Origin: Bacteroidota bacterium
GTDB lineage: Bacteria > Bacteroidota > Ignavibacteria > OLB7
Assembly: GCA_018266795.1 (NCBI GenBank)
Contig: JAFDZV010000010.1
Location: 1-64,000, forward strand
DNA length: 64,000 bases
Reading direction: 5' to 3'
Numbering within the stretch: the stretch's first letter is position 1; every line of letters starts with the position of its first letter. The notes under the pieces are model-generated. The model did no database searches. It had not been told where the DNA came from and was given only the letters and a program-made list of their open reading frames with translations. Of this stretch, positions 44,873 through 53,966 are shown piece by piece. The position numbers and the translations under genes were made by a program.

Positions 44873-44906
44873 TGCCCTGCGGTTGACCGACGTCGGCCGC
44901 AGGGCA
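44873..44906. terminator. Terminator-type hairpin between convergent genes
   Basis: TGCCCTGCGG (44873-44882) pairs perfectly with CCGCAGGGCA (44897-44906) over 10 bp. It lies 28 bp past the stop of the two-repeat secreted protein and before the stop of the VOC gene. Confidence 0.65.
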
Positions 44907-44984
44907 TATCGGTTGTGCGCGGTTTGGATTCGGAATGCCGAGGCAGCCGATGTGCGTGCACCACGGCGGATGGAGGCAATGGCC

Positions 44985-45368
44985 CTAGCGGCCCGGCCCC
45001 GGACCACTGCTCTGCTGCAGGATCCAGCTGTTGCCGTCCGGATCGGCAAACGACGTCATCCGGATGCCGCGCCCGAGATCGCGGGGCTCGCCAACCTGCA
45101 CGCCGCGCTCCCGAAGCTCTGCGCAGGCCTTCTCGATATCCTCCACCACGAGATGCAGCCCCTGCACGGAGCCGGGCGGAGTCTTGATGAACCCCTTGCC
45201 GATCAGGATGGAGCATGCGGAGCCGGGGGGTGTCATTTGCACAACGCGAACGTTCTCGTTCGGGCTGTGATCGTGATCCAGGCTGAATCCAACCCGCTCC
45301 GTGTAGAAGGCCTTGGCGGCATCCACATCGGAGACCGGGACGGGAACGAGTTCCAACTTCCAGTTCAT
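44985..45368 (-). CDS. VOC-family (glyoxalase-fold) protein
   Basis: The protein has 127 residues; the ATG at 45368 follows GGAGAAATCCCGT. The pattern MNWKLELVPVPVSDVDAAKAFY, then GLHLVVEDIEKACAELRERG and SFADPDGNSWILQQ, is a standard two-module VOC protein. The ligand is unknown. It is one of several VOC genes in this block, together with DUF1801 and DinB genes. Confidence 0.9.
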   Translation of the reverse strand: MNWKLELVPVPVSDVDAAKAFYTERVGFSLDHDHSPNENVRVVQMTPPGSACSILIGKGFIKTPPGSVQGLHLVVEDIEKACAELRERGVQVGEPRDLGRGIRMTSFADPDGNSWILQQSSGPGPGR

Positions 45369-45417
45369 ACGGGATTTCTCCATGCAGGAATTACGAGATC
45401 GGCACACGGGCGCAGGG

Positions 45418-45460
45418 CCGGCGGCGGCATGCCGGCGGCGGCATGCCGGCAGCGTGCCTC
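45418..45460. repeat. Short GC-rich repeat between the VOC and DUF1801 genes
   Basis: A 14-bp unit (CCGGCGGCGGCATG) occurs twice in tandem with a partial third copy at about 45420-45452. It is probably a replication-slippage product. Confidence 0.5.
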
Positions 45461-45815
45461 ACTCGCGGTTCTCAACGATCCGCGCCTTCACAAGCTTCCG
45501 CACCAGCGTCGCCGGCAGCGGATTCTCCGGTTTGAAACGGATGGTTCCCTTGCTGGTATCGTAATCCGATAGTTCATCTCTGAAGGCCTCCACCGTTGCC
45601 GAGCTCATCGGATAGAATGCGCAGTGGTTGGCGGTGGCGCCGAAGGCCACCAGCATTTTCCCTTCGAGCCGGAAGGCGGCAAGCCGATAGCTGATGCACT
45701 CCTCCGCCTTCGGCGCCGCAGCCTTGATGGTGGCGCGCAGCCGCTCCAGCACCGCACGCTTATCCTCGCTTACGGACTCGAGATATTCATCGATGGTTGC
45801 AGGCCTGCCTGCCAT
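45459..45815 (-). CDS. DUF1801-domain protein
   Basis: The protein has 118 residues. The opening IDEYLESVSEDKRAVLERLR, the central ECISYRLAAFRLEGKMLVAF with FYP, and the end TIRFKPENPLPATLVRKLVKAR are the DUF1801/YdhG-like signature, sometimes called an iron-chaperone-like fold. The function is not established. It is located among VOC genes on the same strand. Confidence 0.9.
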   Translation of the reverse strand: MAGRPATIDEYLESVSEDKRAVLERLRATIKAAAPKAEECISYRLAAFRLEGKMLVAFGATANHCAFYPMSSATVEAFRDELSDYDTSKGTIRFKPENPLPATLVRKLVKARIVENRE

Positions 45816-45881
45816 ATCGAACCTCCGTGTACGATCGACAATTTCCGGTATTCACTATACGACGACGCCTGACGCGCAGGC

Positions 45882-46301
45882 TCAGTCGTCGGCATCCAGC
45901 AGCTTTCCGATCTCCCAGTGATGGCCGTAGGGATCAACCACGCGCCCCACACGCCATCCGTACTGATCGGCAATCGGAGAAACCACCTTCGCACCGGCCT
46001 GCACTGCACGCTCGAAGGAGGCATCGGGATCGTCAACAATACGCAACATTCGCACGGTGCCGCCGCCGATCGTCTCCGGGCTGAAGTTGAGATACTCCGG
46101 CGATTCATCGGCAACCCAGAATCCGGCGCCGCCGACAGACAATCGCACCACAACCGCACCGGTCTCGCTCTCGATGCGGAACTCTTCTTCGGCTCCGAAC
46201 GCCGTCTTGTAGAACTCCACTGCCTCGGCGCCTCGGCGTACCGAGAGCATCGGCATGATGACGTTGCGGACGGCACCTCGGTTCCGTGTGGCATCCTCCA
46301 T
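45882..46301 (-). CDS. VOC-family protein, PhnB/glyoxalase-like
   Basis: The protein has 139 residues. Features are IMPMLSVRRGAEAVEFYKTA, SPETIGGGTVRMLRIVDDP and RVVDPYGHHWEIGKL. This pattern (PML.VR, GGG.., DP.GH.W) fits the glyoxalase/PhnB-like branch of VOC proteins. The start at 46301 has GGAGATCGATT upstream. It is probably detoxification-related; the substrate is unknown. Confidence 0.9.
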   Translation of the reverse strand: MEDATRNRGAVRNVIMPMLSVRRGAEAVEFYKTAFGAEEEFRIESETGAVVVRLSVGGAGFWVADESPEYLNFSPETIGGGTVRMLRIVDDPDASFERAVQAGAKVVSPIADQYGWRVGRVVDPYGHHWEIGKLLDADD

Positions 46302-46471
46302 AATCGATCTCCTGATGTCATGAATTCAGATCCGGACGATTCGCCGCCCGCCCGCTACCTGTTGCAGTTCCGTGTATCCTGAATCGGGCGTGCGACCATG
46401 CGCCCCTGCGCGCGATGAGCACACAGCGTTCCACGATCGGGGTTCTCTCTGCGCGAAGGGACCGATCGACT

Positions 46472-46972
46472 CTACGTGCCGCTCCCCCACGGCTCATCTG
46501 CCGTTGGGCCATAGATCGATGGAATCGGCACATCGATCAGACGAAGATAGACGGAGAGCTGGCCGCGATGATGGATCAGATGGTTGATATGCTGGCGCAC
46601 CACCGTTCCCCGCGGCGACGTGAAGAGAACATTGTCACCGGCCTTCAGCGACCACGGCACCGAATAATCCTGGTCCGTGGCCGATGCGATCGCCTCCCGC
46701 GCCTCGCGGACGTTCGTATCGAACCCTTCGAGCAGCGTCTCCGTCGTTTCGAAGCTGTACCCGGCGCCGCCGGCAAGGTTGAGCTCCGTCTGGCTCAGCG
46801 TATTCGTGATCCAGCCCGGCATCCATGAAACAAGCTGAGCAAGATGCCCAAGCGCAAATGACTTGGGATGCGGCTTCCACTCCCCCTTCTCGCTCGGGAC
46901 ACGCGCAAGCAGCCTTCGAGTTGTCGCCATTTCCTGATCGAACTCCGGAAGCAATGTCTCGCTGATACTCAT
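46472..46972 (-). CDS. DinB-family protein
   Basis: The protein has 166 residues; GAGGAGATCATC precedes the ATG at 46972. The four-helix-bundle layout includes the LGHLAQLVSWMPGWI helix and HLIHHRGQLSVYLRL near the C-terminus, giving the three metal-binding histidines of DinB-type proteins. Such proteins are thiol-linked or damage-related hydrolase-like enzymes; the substrate is unknown. It ends before the VOC gene on the same strand. Confidence 0.9.
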   Translation of the reverse strand: MSISETLLPEFDQEMATTRRLLARVPSEKGEWKPHPKSFALGHLAQLVSWMPGWITNTLSQTELNLAGGAGYSFETTETLLEGFDTNVREAREAIASATDQDYSVPWSLKAGDNVLFTSPRGTVVRQHINHLIHHRGQLSVYLRLIDVPIPSIYGPTADEPWGSGT

Positions 46973-47076
46973 GATGATCTCCTCGTATTCGGACAATGAT
47001 GTTGTGCAGTAGACGGAGGGAACGGATTCGGAACGCTCCACCACCGGGTTGGGAGGAGCTTTCGGGGCGGGTGCGG

Positions 47077-47499
47077 TCAATCATCCAGAGTGATGTACGG
47101 ATTCCACGCCACCTCCCACAGATGTCCGTCGGGATCCTGGAAGTAGCCGGCGTATCCTCCCCAGAAGGTCTTCTGAGCCGGCTTCACGATCGCCGCGCCG
47201 GCAGTGCGGGCCTGCTCCATAACGGCATCCACTTCGTCGGTGCTCGAGACGTTGTGGCCAATCGAGAGGTCGGTTGCGCTGGGAGCACTGACTGGAAGTC
47301 CCGAGTCGTGGGCAAGGCTTGCACGCGGCCAGAGCGCGAGTTGCAGACCGGCCTGCAACTTGATGAAGACAACCGCTCCATGCTCGTACTCCTGTCCCAC
47401 AATGCCCTTCGTCTCGAGGCCCATGCCGTCGCGATAGAAACGGAGCGAACGCTCAAGATCGTCGACGCCCAGGGTGATAAGGGTGATACGATGTTTCAT
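47077..47499 (-). CDS. VOC-family (glyoxalase-fold) protein
   Basis: The protein has 140 residues and starts at the ATG 47499. A longer frame extends through the 18-bp repeat region and is rejected as non-coding. The sequence ITLGVDDLERSLRFYRDGMG, then WGGYAGYFQDPDGHLWEVAWNP, matches VOC proteins closely. It is the fourth VOC gene in the block; the ligand is unknown. Confidence 0.9.
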   Translation of the reverse strand: MKHRITLITLGVDDLERSLRFYRDGMGLETKGIVGQEYEHGAVVFIKLQAGLQLALWPRASLAHDSGLPVSAPSATDLSIGHNVSSTDEVDAVMEQARTAGAAIVKPAQKTFWGGYAGYFQDPDGHLWEVAWNPYITLDD

Positions 47500-47843
47500 C
47501 GGCTTCTCGTGAATGTGTCGCTGGTGCCCGGTACGCATCCGGCGACGTAGGTATGCGAGTTGTACCGGGTGCGATGGAATGAGCGTGGAGCGTGCCGCTT
47601 CACCCTCTCCCCCACCTCGCGATCTGCGTTCGCGACAATCGATCGTGCAACCCGGATCTCCGCCCTCGGCGGGCGATCGGGCCTCGGCGGGCGATCGGGC
47701 CTCGGCGGGCGATCGGGCCACGCCGTGCTGTCGGCGCATGACCTTGATTCCGCAGCGCTTCATGACGTCGCCGCCTGCAGTGGGCATCCACAACCGCGGC
47801 CACTGACAGGTGATCGCGGTGCGCGGCCGAGGAATCCAACGAT
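47500..47843. other. 340-bp gap containing an 18-bp triple repeat
   Basis: The gap lies between the MFS gene and the VOC gene, both minus strand, and holds no gene. Its main content is the repeat at 47666-47719. Confidence 0.5.
47666..47719. repeat. Three exact tandem copies of an 18-bp unit
   Basis: TCGGCGGGCGATCGGGCC is repeated three times without error between 47666 and 47719. It is intergenic and GC-rich. It could vary in copy number between strains. Confidence 0.85.
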
Positions 47844-49088
47844 TCAATGCGCTTCCGGCACCGAACGCACCTCCATGCCCGAAGGCTCCCGCAACGCCCG
47901 GGCGGCAAGGGCCGCGCATGCCAGCAGCAGAGCCGCGGCAGCTAGTGTGGACCGCGCGCCGAAGGCGGTCGCAAGCGCGCCGCCACCAAGCGCGCCGATC
48001 AGCGTTGCGAGCTGGCCGAGCGTACGGATCCCGCCATCCACCCGGGCCAGCAGGTCCGGCGTTACCAGCGTCTGCCGCAGTGTCCGGTCGTGCACCTGAT
48101 ACACCGTCTGCCCGCCATCGCCCACGATCTGGTGCAGAACCAGCAGGCCCGCGCCAACGATGGTGGGTCCGGCTGCAAGCGGGATGCAGAGCGCTCCAGC
48201 GGAGGCCAGGAGCAGTCCGATGCGAATTGCCCTGCCACGTGCAACACGCTGCTCCAGCCGCGCCGCGAGCGCGGCTCCGGCGATGGCCCCTACCCCTCCG
48301 GTTGCAAAGATCAATCCCAGCACGCCGGTATCGAACCCGAGGTTGCGCGACACATAGATCATGTAACTGGTTCCGGCAAGGCTCATCGCCAGCGATACCA
48401 GAATCTCCACACCGGCAAGGGCCTTCAGCTCCGGACGTGCCATCACCTCCCGGATGCCGCTGCGCGCATCGGCCGCAAGAGTGCGAAGCGACAGCCTGGC
48501 ATGAGCATACAGGTGAGCGGGGGGCGCCTCCTCCCTGACTCCACGCATGAACAGGGCCGATACGGCATAGCTCGCCGCGTCGATCGCAAGTGCCGTAACG
48601 ATGCCAAGCCACTGGTACAGCCACCCCCCGAGTGCAAATGCAAGCGTCTCGGCAATGCTTCCTCCGGCTGCAACCCGCGCGTTGCCTGCGGAAAGCGTCC
48701 CCGCGTCCAACTGCTGCGCCATCCAGGCGGAGCGGGAAAGCTCGAACATCACCGTGAGCCATCCACGAAACGCGGCGGCCAGCACCAGTATCCAGAGCTG
48801 CAGTTGATGCGCCGCAGCCAGCCACACCAACAGCCCGACCAGCAGTGCCCTCGCAAGGTCGGCCGCCACCATCACGCTCCGTTTGCGGGCGCGATCAACC
48901 ACCGCGCCAAGCAGCAGCGATCCGGACGCACCGGCAACCACATCGGCAACGAGCAACGTGCCCATCTGGAATGGCGTGGCCCCGAGCACGAGCGCGGCAA
49001 GCCACGGGATCATGAGGGCGCTCAGCATCGAACCGAAGTTCGATACCACCTCCGCCGCAAGGATCTTCTGGAAGTCGTTGATCTTCAC
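47844..49088 (-). CDS. MFS transporter
   Basis: The product has about 414 residues with some twelve hydrophobic segments. It begins VKINDFQKILAAEVVSNFGSML, then carries the family loop GAVVDRARKRSVMVAADLARA between helices 2 and 3 and a second, similar repeat after the central loop. It matches the MFS_3/EntS-like exporter branch (small molecules or siderophores). No in-frame ATG stands at the expected N-terminus; the GTG at 49088 is used here. An ATG further upstream at 49214 would add 42 residues of poor quality, and a TTG at 49100 is also possible. Confidence 0.85.
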   Translation of the reverse strand: MKINDFQKILAAEVVSNFGSMLSALMIPWLAALVLGATPFQMGTLLVADVVAGASGSLLLGAVVDRARKRSVMVAADLARALLVGLLVWLAAAHQLQLWILVLAAAFRGWLTVMFELSRSAWMAQQLDAGTLSAGNARVAAGGSIAETLAFALGGWLYQWLGIVTALAIDAASYAVSALFMRGVREEAPPAHLYAHARLSLRTLAADARSGIREVMARPELKALAGVEILVSLAMSLAGTSYMIYVSRNLGFDTGVLGLIFATGGVGAIAGAALAARLEQRVARGRAIRIGLLLASAGALCIPLAAGPTIVGAGLLVLHQIVGDGGQTVYQVHDRTLRQTLVTPDLLARVDGGIRTLGQLATLIGALGGGALATAFGARSTLAAAALLLACAALAARALREPSGMEVRSVPEAH

Positions 49089-49214
49089 ATCGTGGAACAA
49101 CAGGCCGTCGTCGTTCAGACGGCGCCTGCCCGCGCCGCATCCCGCTCCCAACCCGGATCGCCGTTCTCCGCCGCGCTGAAGCGGTGTAGCAATGCGGCGA
49201 ATACCCGAACACAT

Positions 49215-49842
49215 TGAGCCCTGTCTTCAGAAGTGCTCGCGGCACTCCGGCATCCGGCCGGTCGACGAGAAGGATATTCCTGGATGACCGGAGAAGATGA
49301 CCTGCGTCGCTCATGATTCCATCGATTGTTCAACGATGAGACCCATGACAGCGGAGCGGGGAGGGTGTATACCGGGAGCGGGCGACATCGGCCGCGGCAA
49401 GTTAGGTGGGAGCGCACGGACGGCAAAGATCCCGGCCCGTTTTTTTCTTCGCGACATTATCGGCCACGGAATGTACGACGCCCGGGCGGGAGCTTGCACC
49501 GGCAATCAATCCCGGAAGCAATCCGGGAGAAGGTGCGGACCGCTTCGGAATATTCGATAATCGCGGACACCGGATCGGTATATCCGATATTCACCTTGGT
49601 ATAATTCAGAACGGATATCTTGACATCGCCACTCCGATTTTCATATCATTGTACCACGTCATCCCCCCACAACATTACCATCACTATTCACGCATTCTGC
49701 GATCGCATACGCAGTGCCGGCGTTTTGACAACCGGCACACGAAATTGCACACCATCACCGACTACGCATCCCACTCGACTTCCACAGCGCACACGCATTA
49801 CGGGGCGCTGCGGCGCATTTCATTTTCATTGGAGGAATTATC
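49215..49842. other. Divergent gap with promoter-like sequences
   Basis: The region between the MFS gene and the membrane protein gene holds no protein gene with support. AT-rich sequence at 49590-49660 contains TATAAT (49600-49605, preceded by TTGG) and TTGACA-18-TATCAT (49620-49649), which could drive the plus-strand gene with a long leader. Confidence 0.4.
49620..49649 (+). promoter_or_regulatory. Candidate sigma-70-like promoter
   Basis: TTGACA at 49620-49625 and TATCAT at 49644-49649 are separated by 18 bp. It would give a leader of about 190 bases ahead of the membrane protein gene. Promoter consensus in this lineage may differ, so the call is tentative. Confidence 0.35.
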
Positions 49843-50670
49843 ATGGCAGATGACCAGACGCTGGCTTCCGAAGCGCTGGACGCGGAACATCCGTTCTTCG
49901 ACGACCTCGCAGCCTTCATGGACGACCCGGCTTTCCAGACCGCATGGGAGTCGCTGGACTTCAACGCGTTGGCAACGGAATGGGATTCGTTTACTGCTTC
50001 CATTACGTCGTACAATACATACCACACACGCGAGCGCCAACTGTGGTCCATCCAGCTTGGCAAGGGGAGCATTCCCGACGATCTCGATGCATGGTACCGC
50101 GCGCAGATTCCGGATCAGATTGCTCAGTACAATGCAGCATTCGCATCGGCGGGCACGATGCTCTCGATGCTCTCCACTTCCGGGTTCGGGACATTGCTGG
50201 AGACATATTTCACACGATTCACTCCGTACCTGGCGGACTCCAAGTCGCTCCTTGGCGCCACGATGGAGAATTACTTCCGGGGAGTGGGTTGTTCGGAATC
50301 GATGATCGAGGAGTTCCGGACGGCGTTCGGATCGATCGGTTACGACTTCATCAATGTGCTCGGCAACGGGAGTTTCGCGAATCTGCAGGCGGTGATGAAC
50401 ACCGCTACCAACTCGCAGGTTCAGCTGATGCAGTACACGCAGCAGAATGGATTCTCCTACCTTCAGGGGCAGTGTGGTCCGCCCGCCTGGGCGGTGACGG
50501 TGTCGGAAATTCTCGGATATATCGGAATTTCCATTTCGGCCTGGGTTATTGTCATCATCATTGCGGTGCTCATTGTCCTGCTGATAATCGCATGCAATCG
50601 AAAGAACAAGCCCGCATGGCTGCAATCGGCATGCAACTTCATCTCGAGGCTGTTCAGCCTGGGTTTCTGA
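49843..50670 (+). CDS. Unknown protein with one C-terminal transmembrane helix (275 aa)
   Basis: TTGGAGGAATTATC gives an excellent ribosome site. Residues 1-220 are soluble, helical and acidic in the first 50 residues (for example FDDLAAFMDDPAFQTAWESL), with no signal peptide. Residues about 223-251 form one long hydrophobic helix (ISAWVIVIIIAVLIVLLIIA) followed by a short cationic tail, as in tail-anchored proteins or pore precursors. No family was recognised. A JAMM-motif protease gene begins 135 bp downstream on the same strand. Confidence 0.78.
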   Translation: MADDQTLASEALDAEHPFFDDLAAFMDDPAFQTAWESLDFNALATEWDSFTASITSYNTYHTRERQLWSIQLGKGSIPDDLDAWYRAQIPDQIAQYNAAFASAGTMLSMLSTSGFGTLLETYFTRFTPYLADSKSLLGATMENYFRGVGCSESMIEEFRTAFGSIGYDFINVLGNGSFANLQAVMNTATNSQVQLMQYTQQNGFSYLQGQCGPPAWAVTVSEILGYIGISISAWVIVIIIAVLIVLLIIACNRKNKPAWLQSACNFISRLFSLGF

Positions 50671-50805
50671 GATATCAACGGCAGATGTAATCGTGGAGCC
50701 TGGCCAACGGATGTCCGCGAACTAGGCTCCCGATGAACACGGTTGGCCGGCGCGTACGGCTCTTCCATCTGAAACGGAATCAACAGCATCAACCGCACGA
50801 GCAAC

Positions 50806-51261
50806 ATGCCTCGACGCTATGGAATTTCGGACTCCCGATTGAAGAGGATCGCGCACGTCGAGATCGCCTGCGACGCCGTTGCACGTTTCAACAGCATGGC
50901 ACGGCTCTACAGGCATGAGATCTGCGGCGGGCTGTTCGGGCAGGCATACGAGCAATGCATCGTGGTGAGCAGCATTCACATTGTCGAGAATCGAACGCAG
51001 AACGTCAACGAATTCCTTTTGTCGATCGATGACCTCGCGGCCCGGAGTGCCGGCAGCCGATCGGACCGCCGACTCGTGGGGATTATTCACTCGCACCCTT
51101 CAGGGGGCACTACGCCGAGCATCCTCGACGTTCAGACCATGACACGCTCGCCATATATCTGGGCCATCACCGATCCGTTCCTCGACGAACCCAACCTGCA
51201 GATTCGTTGCTTCAAGGGGTCCGGGCTCGGCGCCATGGAAGTACCCTGCAGCATTCGATAG
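50806..51261 (+). CDS. JAMM/MPN+ (JAB1) metalloprotease-like protein
   Basis: The protein has 151 residues. The complete zinc motif is present: Glu38 (RHEICGGLFG), then HSHP at 95-98, Ser105 and Asp108 in HSHPSGGTTPSILD, giving the E-Xn-H-S/T-H-P-X6-S-X2-D spacing of active MPN+ proteins. In bacteria such enzymes cut isopeptide or carrier-protein C-termini, or act in phage-tail and sulfur-carrier systems. No ubiquitin-like or E1-like partner is adjacent; the MoaD/ThiS-like protein is 18 kb away. The ribosome site is weak. The preceding gene encodes a membrane-anchored protein of unknown function. Confidence 0.82.
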   Translation: MPRRYGISDSRLKRIAHVEIACDAVARFNSMARLYRHEICGGLFGQAYEQCIVVSSIHIVENRTQNVNEFLLSIDDLAARSAGSRSDRRLVGIIHSHPSGGTTPSILDVQTMTRSPYIWAITDPFLDEPNLQIRCFKGSGLGAMEVPCSIR

Positions 51262-51406
51262 CGCTCACCCCTATGCGCCATGCACTTGGCGGCATGAACA
51301 CCCGCAGGGAGAACTGCACGGTTAATGCCGCCATGCGATGAAGCATTGTCTGCGGCACTCACGATTCCGCATCGCAAACAACATGCCTCTGCTCCATCGG
51401 TGCTGT

Positions 51407-51865
51407 TTACGGGCAACGCTGGAAGACGAGCCCGGACATGACCACGACCCCGGACGGGTTCAGAACATCGGCCGTAAATGTGGCGGCGCTGACCGACGTA
51501 ACCCGCAGTGTCTCGGTGTCCCCGTAGTCGCGGATGAGATGAAGTGTATACACGCCGCCGTGACGTTCGCCGGTTACCGTCAACGTTCCGTTGCGTCCGG
51601 CTTCGAGACTGTAGTATCCGGTGCCGGTGATGCCGGTGTTGCCGTGCGTGAGATCCATCATCAGGCTGGAGCCGATAACCATGTACGTCTCGCGCCAGCA
51701 GCCATCCAGCTCGCTTCCGGGCGGATCGCTCGGTGAGATGCATCCGCTGGCAGCAAGTGCCGCAAGTACGCATGCCGCTGCCAGCGACATCGCGCACGCG
51801 CGCGGGATGAGTGTCGAACGCCGTGCTGGGCCGCTCGACGCGGTGTGTGCGAATTCGCTCCTCAT
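51407..51865 (-). CDS. Small lipoprotein (152 aa)
   Basis: CAAGGGAGGATTC precedes the ATG at 51865. A signal region (AMSLAAACVLAALAASGC) ends in a lipobox with Cys42, so lipid anchoring is expected. The mature 110 residues are predicted beta-rich (TLTVTGERHGGVYTLHLI) and carry two further cysteines (GCWRET and QRCP). No family was recognised. It lies convergent to the JAMM gene with a 145-bp gap. Confidence 0.75.
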   Translation of the reverse strand: MRSEFAHTASSGPARRSTLIPRACAMSLAAACVLAALAASGCISPSDPPGSELDGCWRETYMVIGSSLMMDLTHGNTGITGTGYYSLEAGRNGTLTVTGERHGGVYTLHLIRDYGDTETLRVTSVSAATFTADVLNPSGVVVMSGLVFQRCP

Positions 51866-52514
51866 GAATCCTCCCTTGAGTGCATGTATTCAGAAATGTT
51901 GATCTGCACGTTGCACGGATATGAAGATCCGGCCGGAACGAAGGAGAGCAATGGCCCGGGGGGGCGCGCCATTGTTCGCCGGATGTGCTATCGGCCTGAA
52001 GCACTATCGGCCTACAACGATCCCGTGCTTCGCACGGAGCGCCTGCCGGAAACTGCGCCGCTGAGTGCCGGCTCCGGTCATGGATGTACAGGCCGGCGCA
52101 CGTGCGGTATCGATCGTCATCACGATGCGCCGATGTACGTCGCGCAACCATGCAACGCTTCGATGACACGCGGCACATATCCATATAACGGACGCACGCG
52201 CATTATCCATTTCGGAGAATCACCTGTAGTGATGGTTGGTGGTGCGAAGCCTGCGGAGCCGCCGGCGGATGCAACCCGGTCCGGACGTCGCACTCGTCCG
52301 GCAGCACGAAGTCTTCGGACGGATCGCCCGGACGTTGCGTTGCGCGGCGTTGCGACAGACGGACGCGCCGTTCGCGGGCCGCGCAATGGCGGCCCGCCGG
52401 CAGCACTACGGCATCGGACGTTCGGTGCACGACGCAGTCGATTCACTCCCCTCTCTGCGGCATGTGGTCGCAGAGAGTTTCCACGCCCGCAGCCGGTTTC
52501 ATTCTACCCGACAC
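51866..52514. other. 650-bp gap without a supported gene
   Basis: Frames on both strands are arginine-rich and lack ribosome sites. No repeat, hairpin with T-tract or RNA gene was identified. Confidence 0.4.
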
Positions 52515-53384
52515 TCAATCACCGAGCTCCTTCAGATCGCCCGCGCACCAGACACGATCATCCTCGGAGACGAGCGCATACTGTTCCAGCGCCGAATGCC
52601 GTTCGGCCTGGAACGCCTCCTGATTTCCCGCCCCGCGCTGCGCAAGCGCCAGTACCGCATGGCCGAAGAAGAGTTCGAACGCCGGCGCCTGATGTGCATC
52701 GCACACCTCGACGCAGCGCCCGGCGCTCTCCACGGCCGCGTGATAGTCGCCGGCCTGCATCAGGCTGCGGGCCAGGCGATACTCCGCGCGCTCCTCTTCG
52801 AGCCAGGTGCCGGCAAGCTTCCAGTACTTCAATCCGCCGCGGGCAGCCTCCACCATACCGGCACTCTCGACGTCATCGCGGTTGCTCTTCTCCTCGAGAG
52901 CGGCGGCGAGGTTGTTGCCGCCAACCGCAAGCGACCGAAGAGCCGGCGATCCCGGCGGCAGCCCCGGCTCCGCGAGCTCTGTTGCCTGCGCGTAGGCCGC
53001 GATGGCCTTCCTGAAGTTGCCCTGCCCGACAAACGCCGTGGAGGCCGTTGCCAGCACGGCGATGCGATCGTCCACGGCGAGATGATCGAGCGAAATGTTC
53101 GCGCCGCCTGCATAGTCCAGTACGGCGATGCCGCGTGTCACGGAGGCGGTAACGGCAGGGCCGCCGTCCCACGCAGGATGGTTGCGCAACGATTCCAGAA
53201 GCACGCGCCCATCGCTCCACCGCCCCAGGTGTTCCCCATACACATGCGTCACCAGCCCCGCGAATCGCGGGATGTCGGCGGCGGTCTCGATCGTGCCGAG
53301 AGAGTTCGCAAGACGATCGGCAACCTCCTCCGGGTGATTGCCGTGATCGTTCCAGGCGTTCGAGATGAAGGTGTCGAAACTCAT
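52515..53384 (-). CDS. Tetratricopeptide-like protein
   Basis: The protein has about 289 residues; the ATG at 53384 is preferred over 53396 because GGGGACTC stands just before it. The helical repeats are visible in the middle and end (FVGQGNFRKAIAAYAQATEL, RLARSLMQAGDYHAAVESAG, FFGHAVLALAQRGAGNQEAF). No catalytic motif is present, so it may act as a scaffold. The N-terminal 130 residues are less repetitive and could be a separate domain. It is in the same direction as the nucleotidyltransferase remnant, 133 bp away. Confidence 0.75.
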   Translation of the reverse strand: MSFDTFISNAWNDHGNHPEEVADRLANSLGTIETAADIPRFAGLVTHVYGEHLGRWSDGRVLLESLRNHPAWDGGPAVTASVTRGIAVLDYAGGANISLDHLAVDDRIAVLATASTAFVGQGNFRKAIAAYAQATELAEPGLPPGSPALRSLAVGGNNLAAALEEKSNRDDVESAGMVEAARGGLKYWKLAGTWLEEERAEYRLARSLMQAGDYHAAVESAGRCVEVCDAHQAPAFELFFGHAVLALAQRGAGNQEAFQAERHSALEQYALVSEDDRVWCAGDLKELGD

Positions 53385-53517
53385 GAGTCCCCGCATTGAA
53401 TGTGTTCGTTCTATTTCGAATCGCCGCGCGGCATGCCGCGTAGCTCGACGCGTTCACGTTCGATCCAACTGCCGTACCGTTCGCGCCATGCAATCGCGCA
53501 TCCGTACAGGTTGTTCG

Positions 53518-53966
53518 TTATTCCGGCGCACGCCGCGATACTGCGGCCGATAGAAGGCAGCGCAGACCGGCGGGAGTGTAGAGGATGCGATGCCCGGCGT
53601 TCATCACCGCGAGGGTGCCCGGATTCACAGGATCCACCGCGCCCTGGTCTGCGGAGCGATGCCGAACTCCACTTCCAAACCGCCGGACAGGGCTGCACGC
53701 CGCGACCGGAGGAGCCCGTACTCCTCATCGCAACGTTCGCAGTGCGTCGGGCCGGCATGCTGAGGCTGTCGTTCACGGGGCCATAATCCATCGGCACGAT
53801 AATCAACCGGCCGCTCGCAGATCGCCACAATATCGGGGTCGGAATCCGCGGTTGCATTTCCACGGGCATGGGATCCCGCCAGCAGAGTGCCCGGAACGTC
53901 GCTTCGGCTGGTGAACCATTCGGTGGCAGGCGCAACGATCTGTTCCGCCCCCGGTTCCGCGGGCAC
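53518..53966 (-). pseudogene. Nucleotidyltransferase, disrupted by a one-base deletion
   Basis: The reading frame starts with GTG at 53966, overlapping the stop of the methyltransferase (TAGTG). It contains the nucleotidyltransferase signature GSHARGNATADSDPD and then EVEFGIAPQTRARW, where it runs to a stop at 53625. Shifting one base restores a family-like C-terminus, VDPVNPGTLAVMNAGHRILY, ending at TAA 53518. The site is consistent with one G lost from a G-run. It may be a true pseudogene or an assembly error. Confidence 0.7.

Noticed and set aside
47500-48825. Long N-terminal extension (to 582 codons) of the VOC gene ending at 47077
   Set aside because: It runs through the 18-bp tandem repeat and antisense to the MFS gene; the ATG at 47499 fits the family length.
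49406-50305. 299-codon plus-strand frame overlapping the membrane protein gene
   Set aside because: It overlaps a gene with an excellent ribosome site and hydrophobic helix; its own translation is rich in arginine, serine and threonine without domains.
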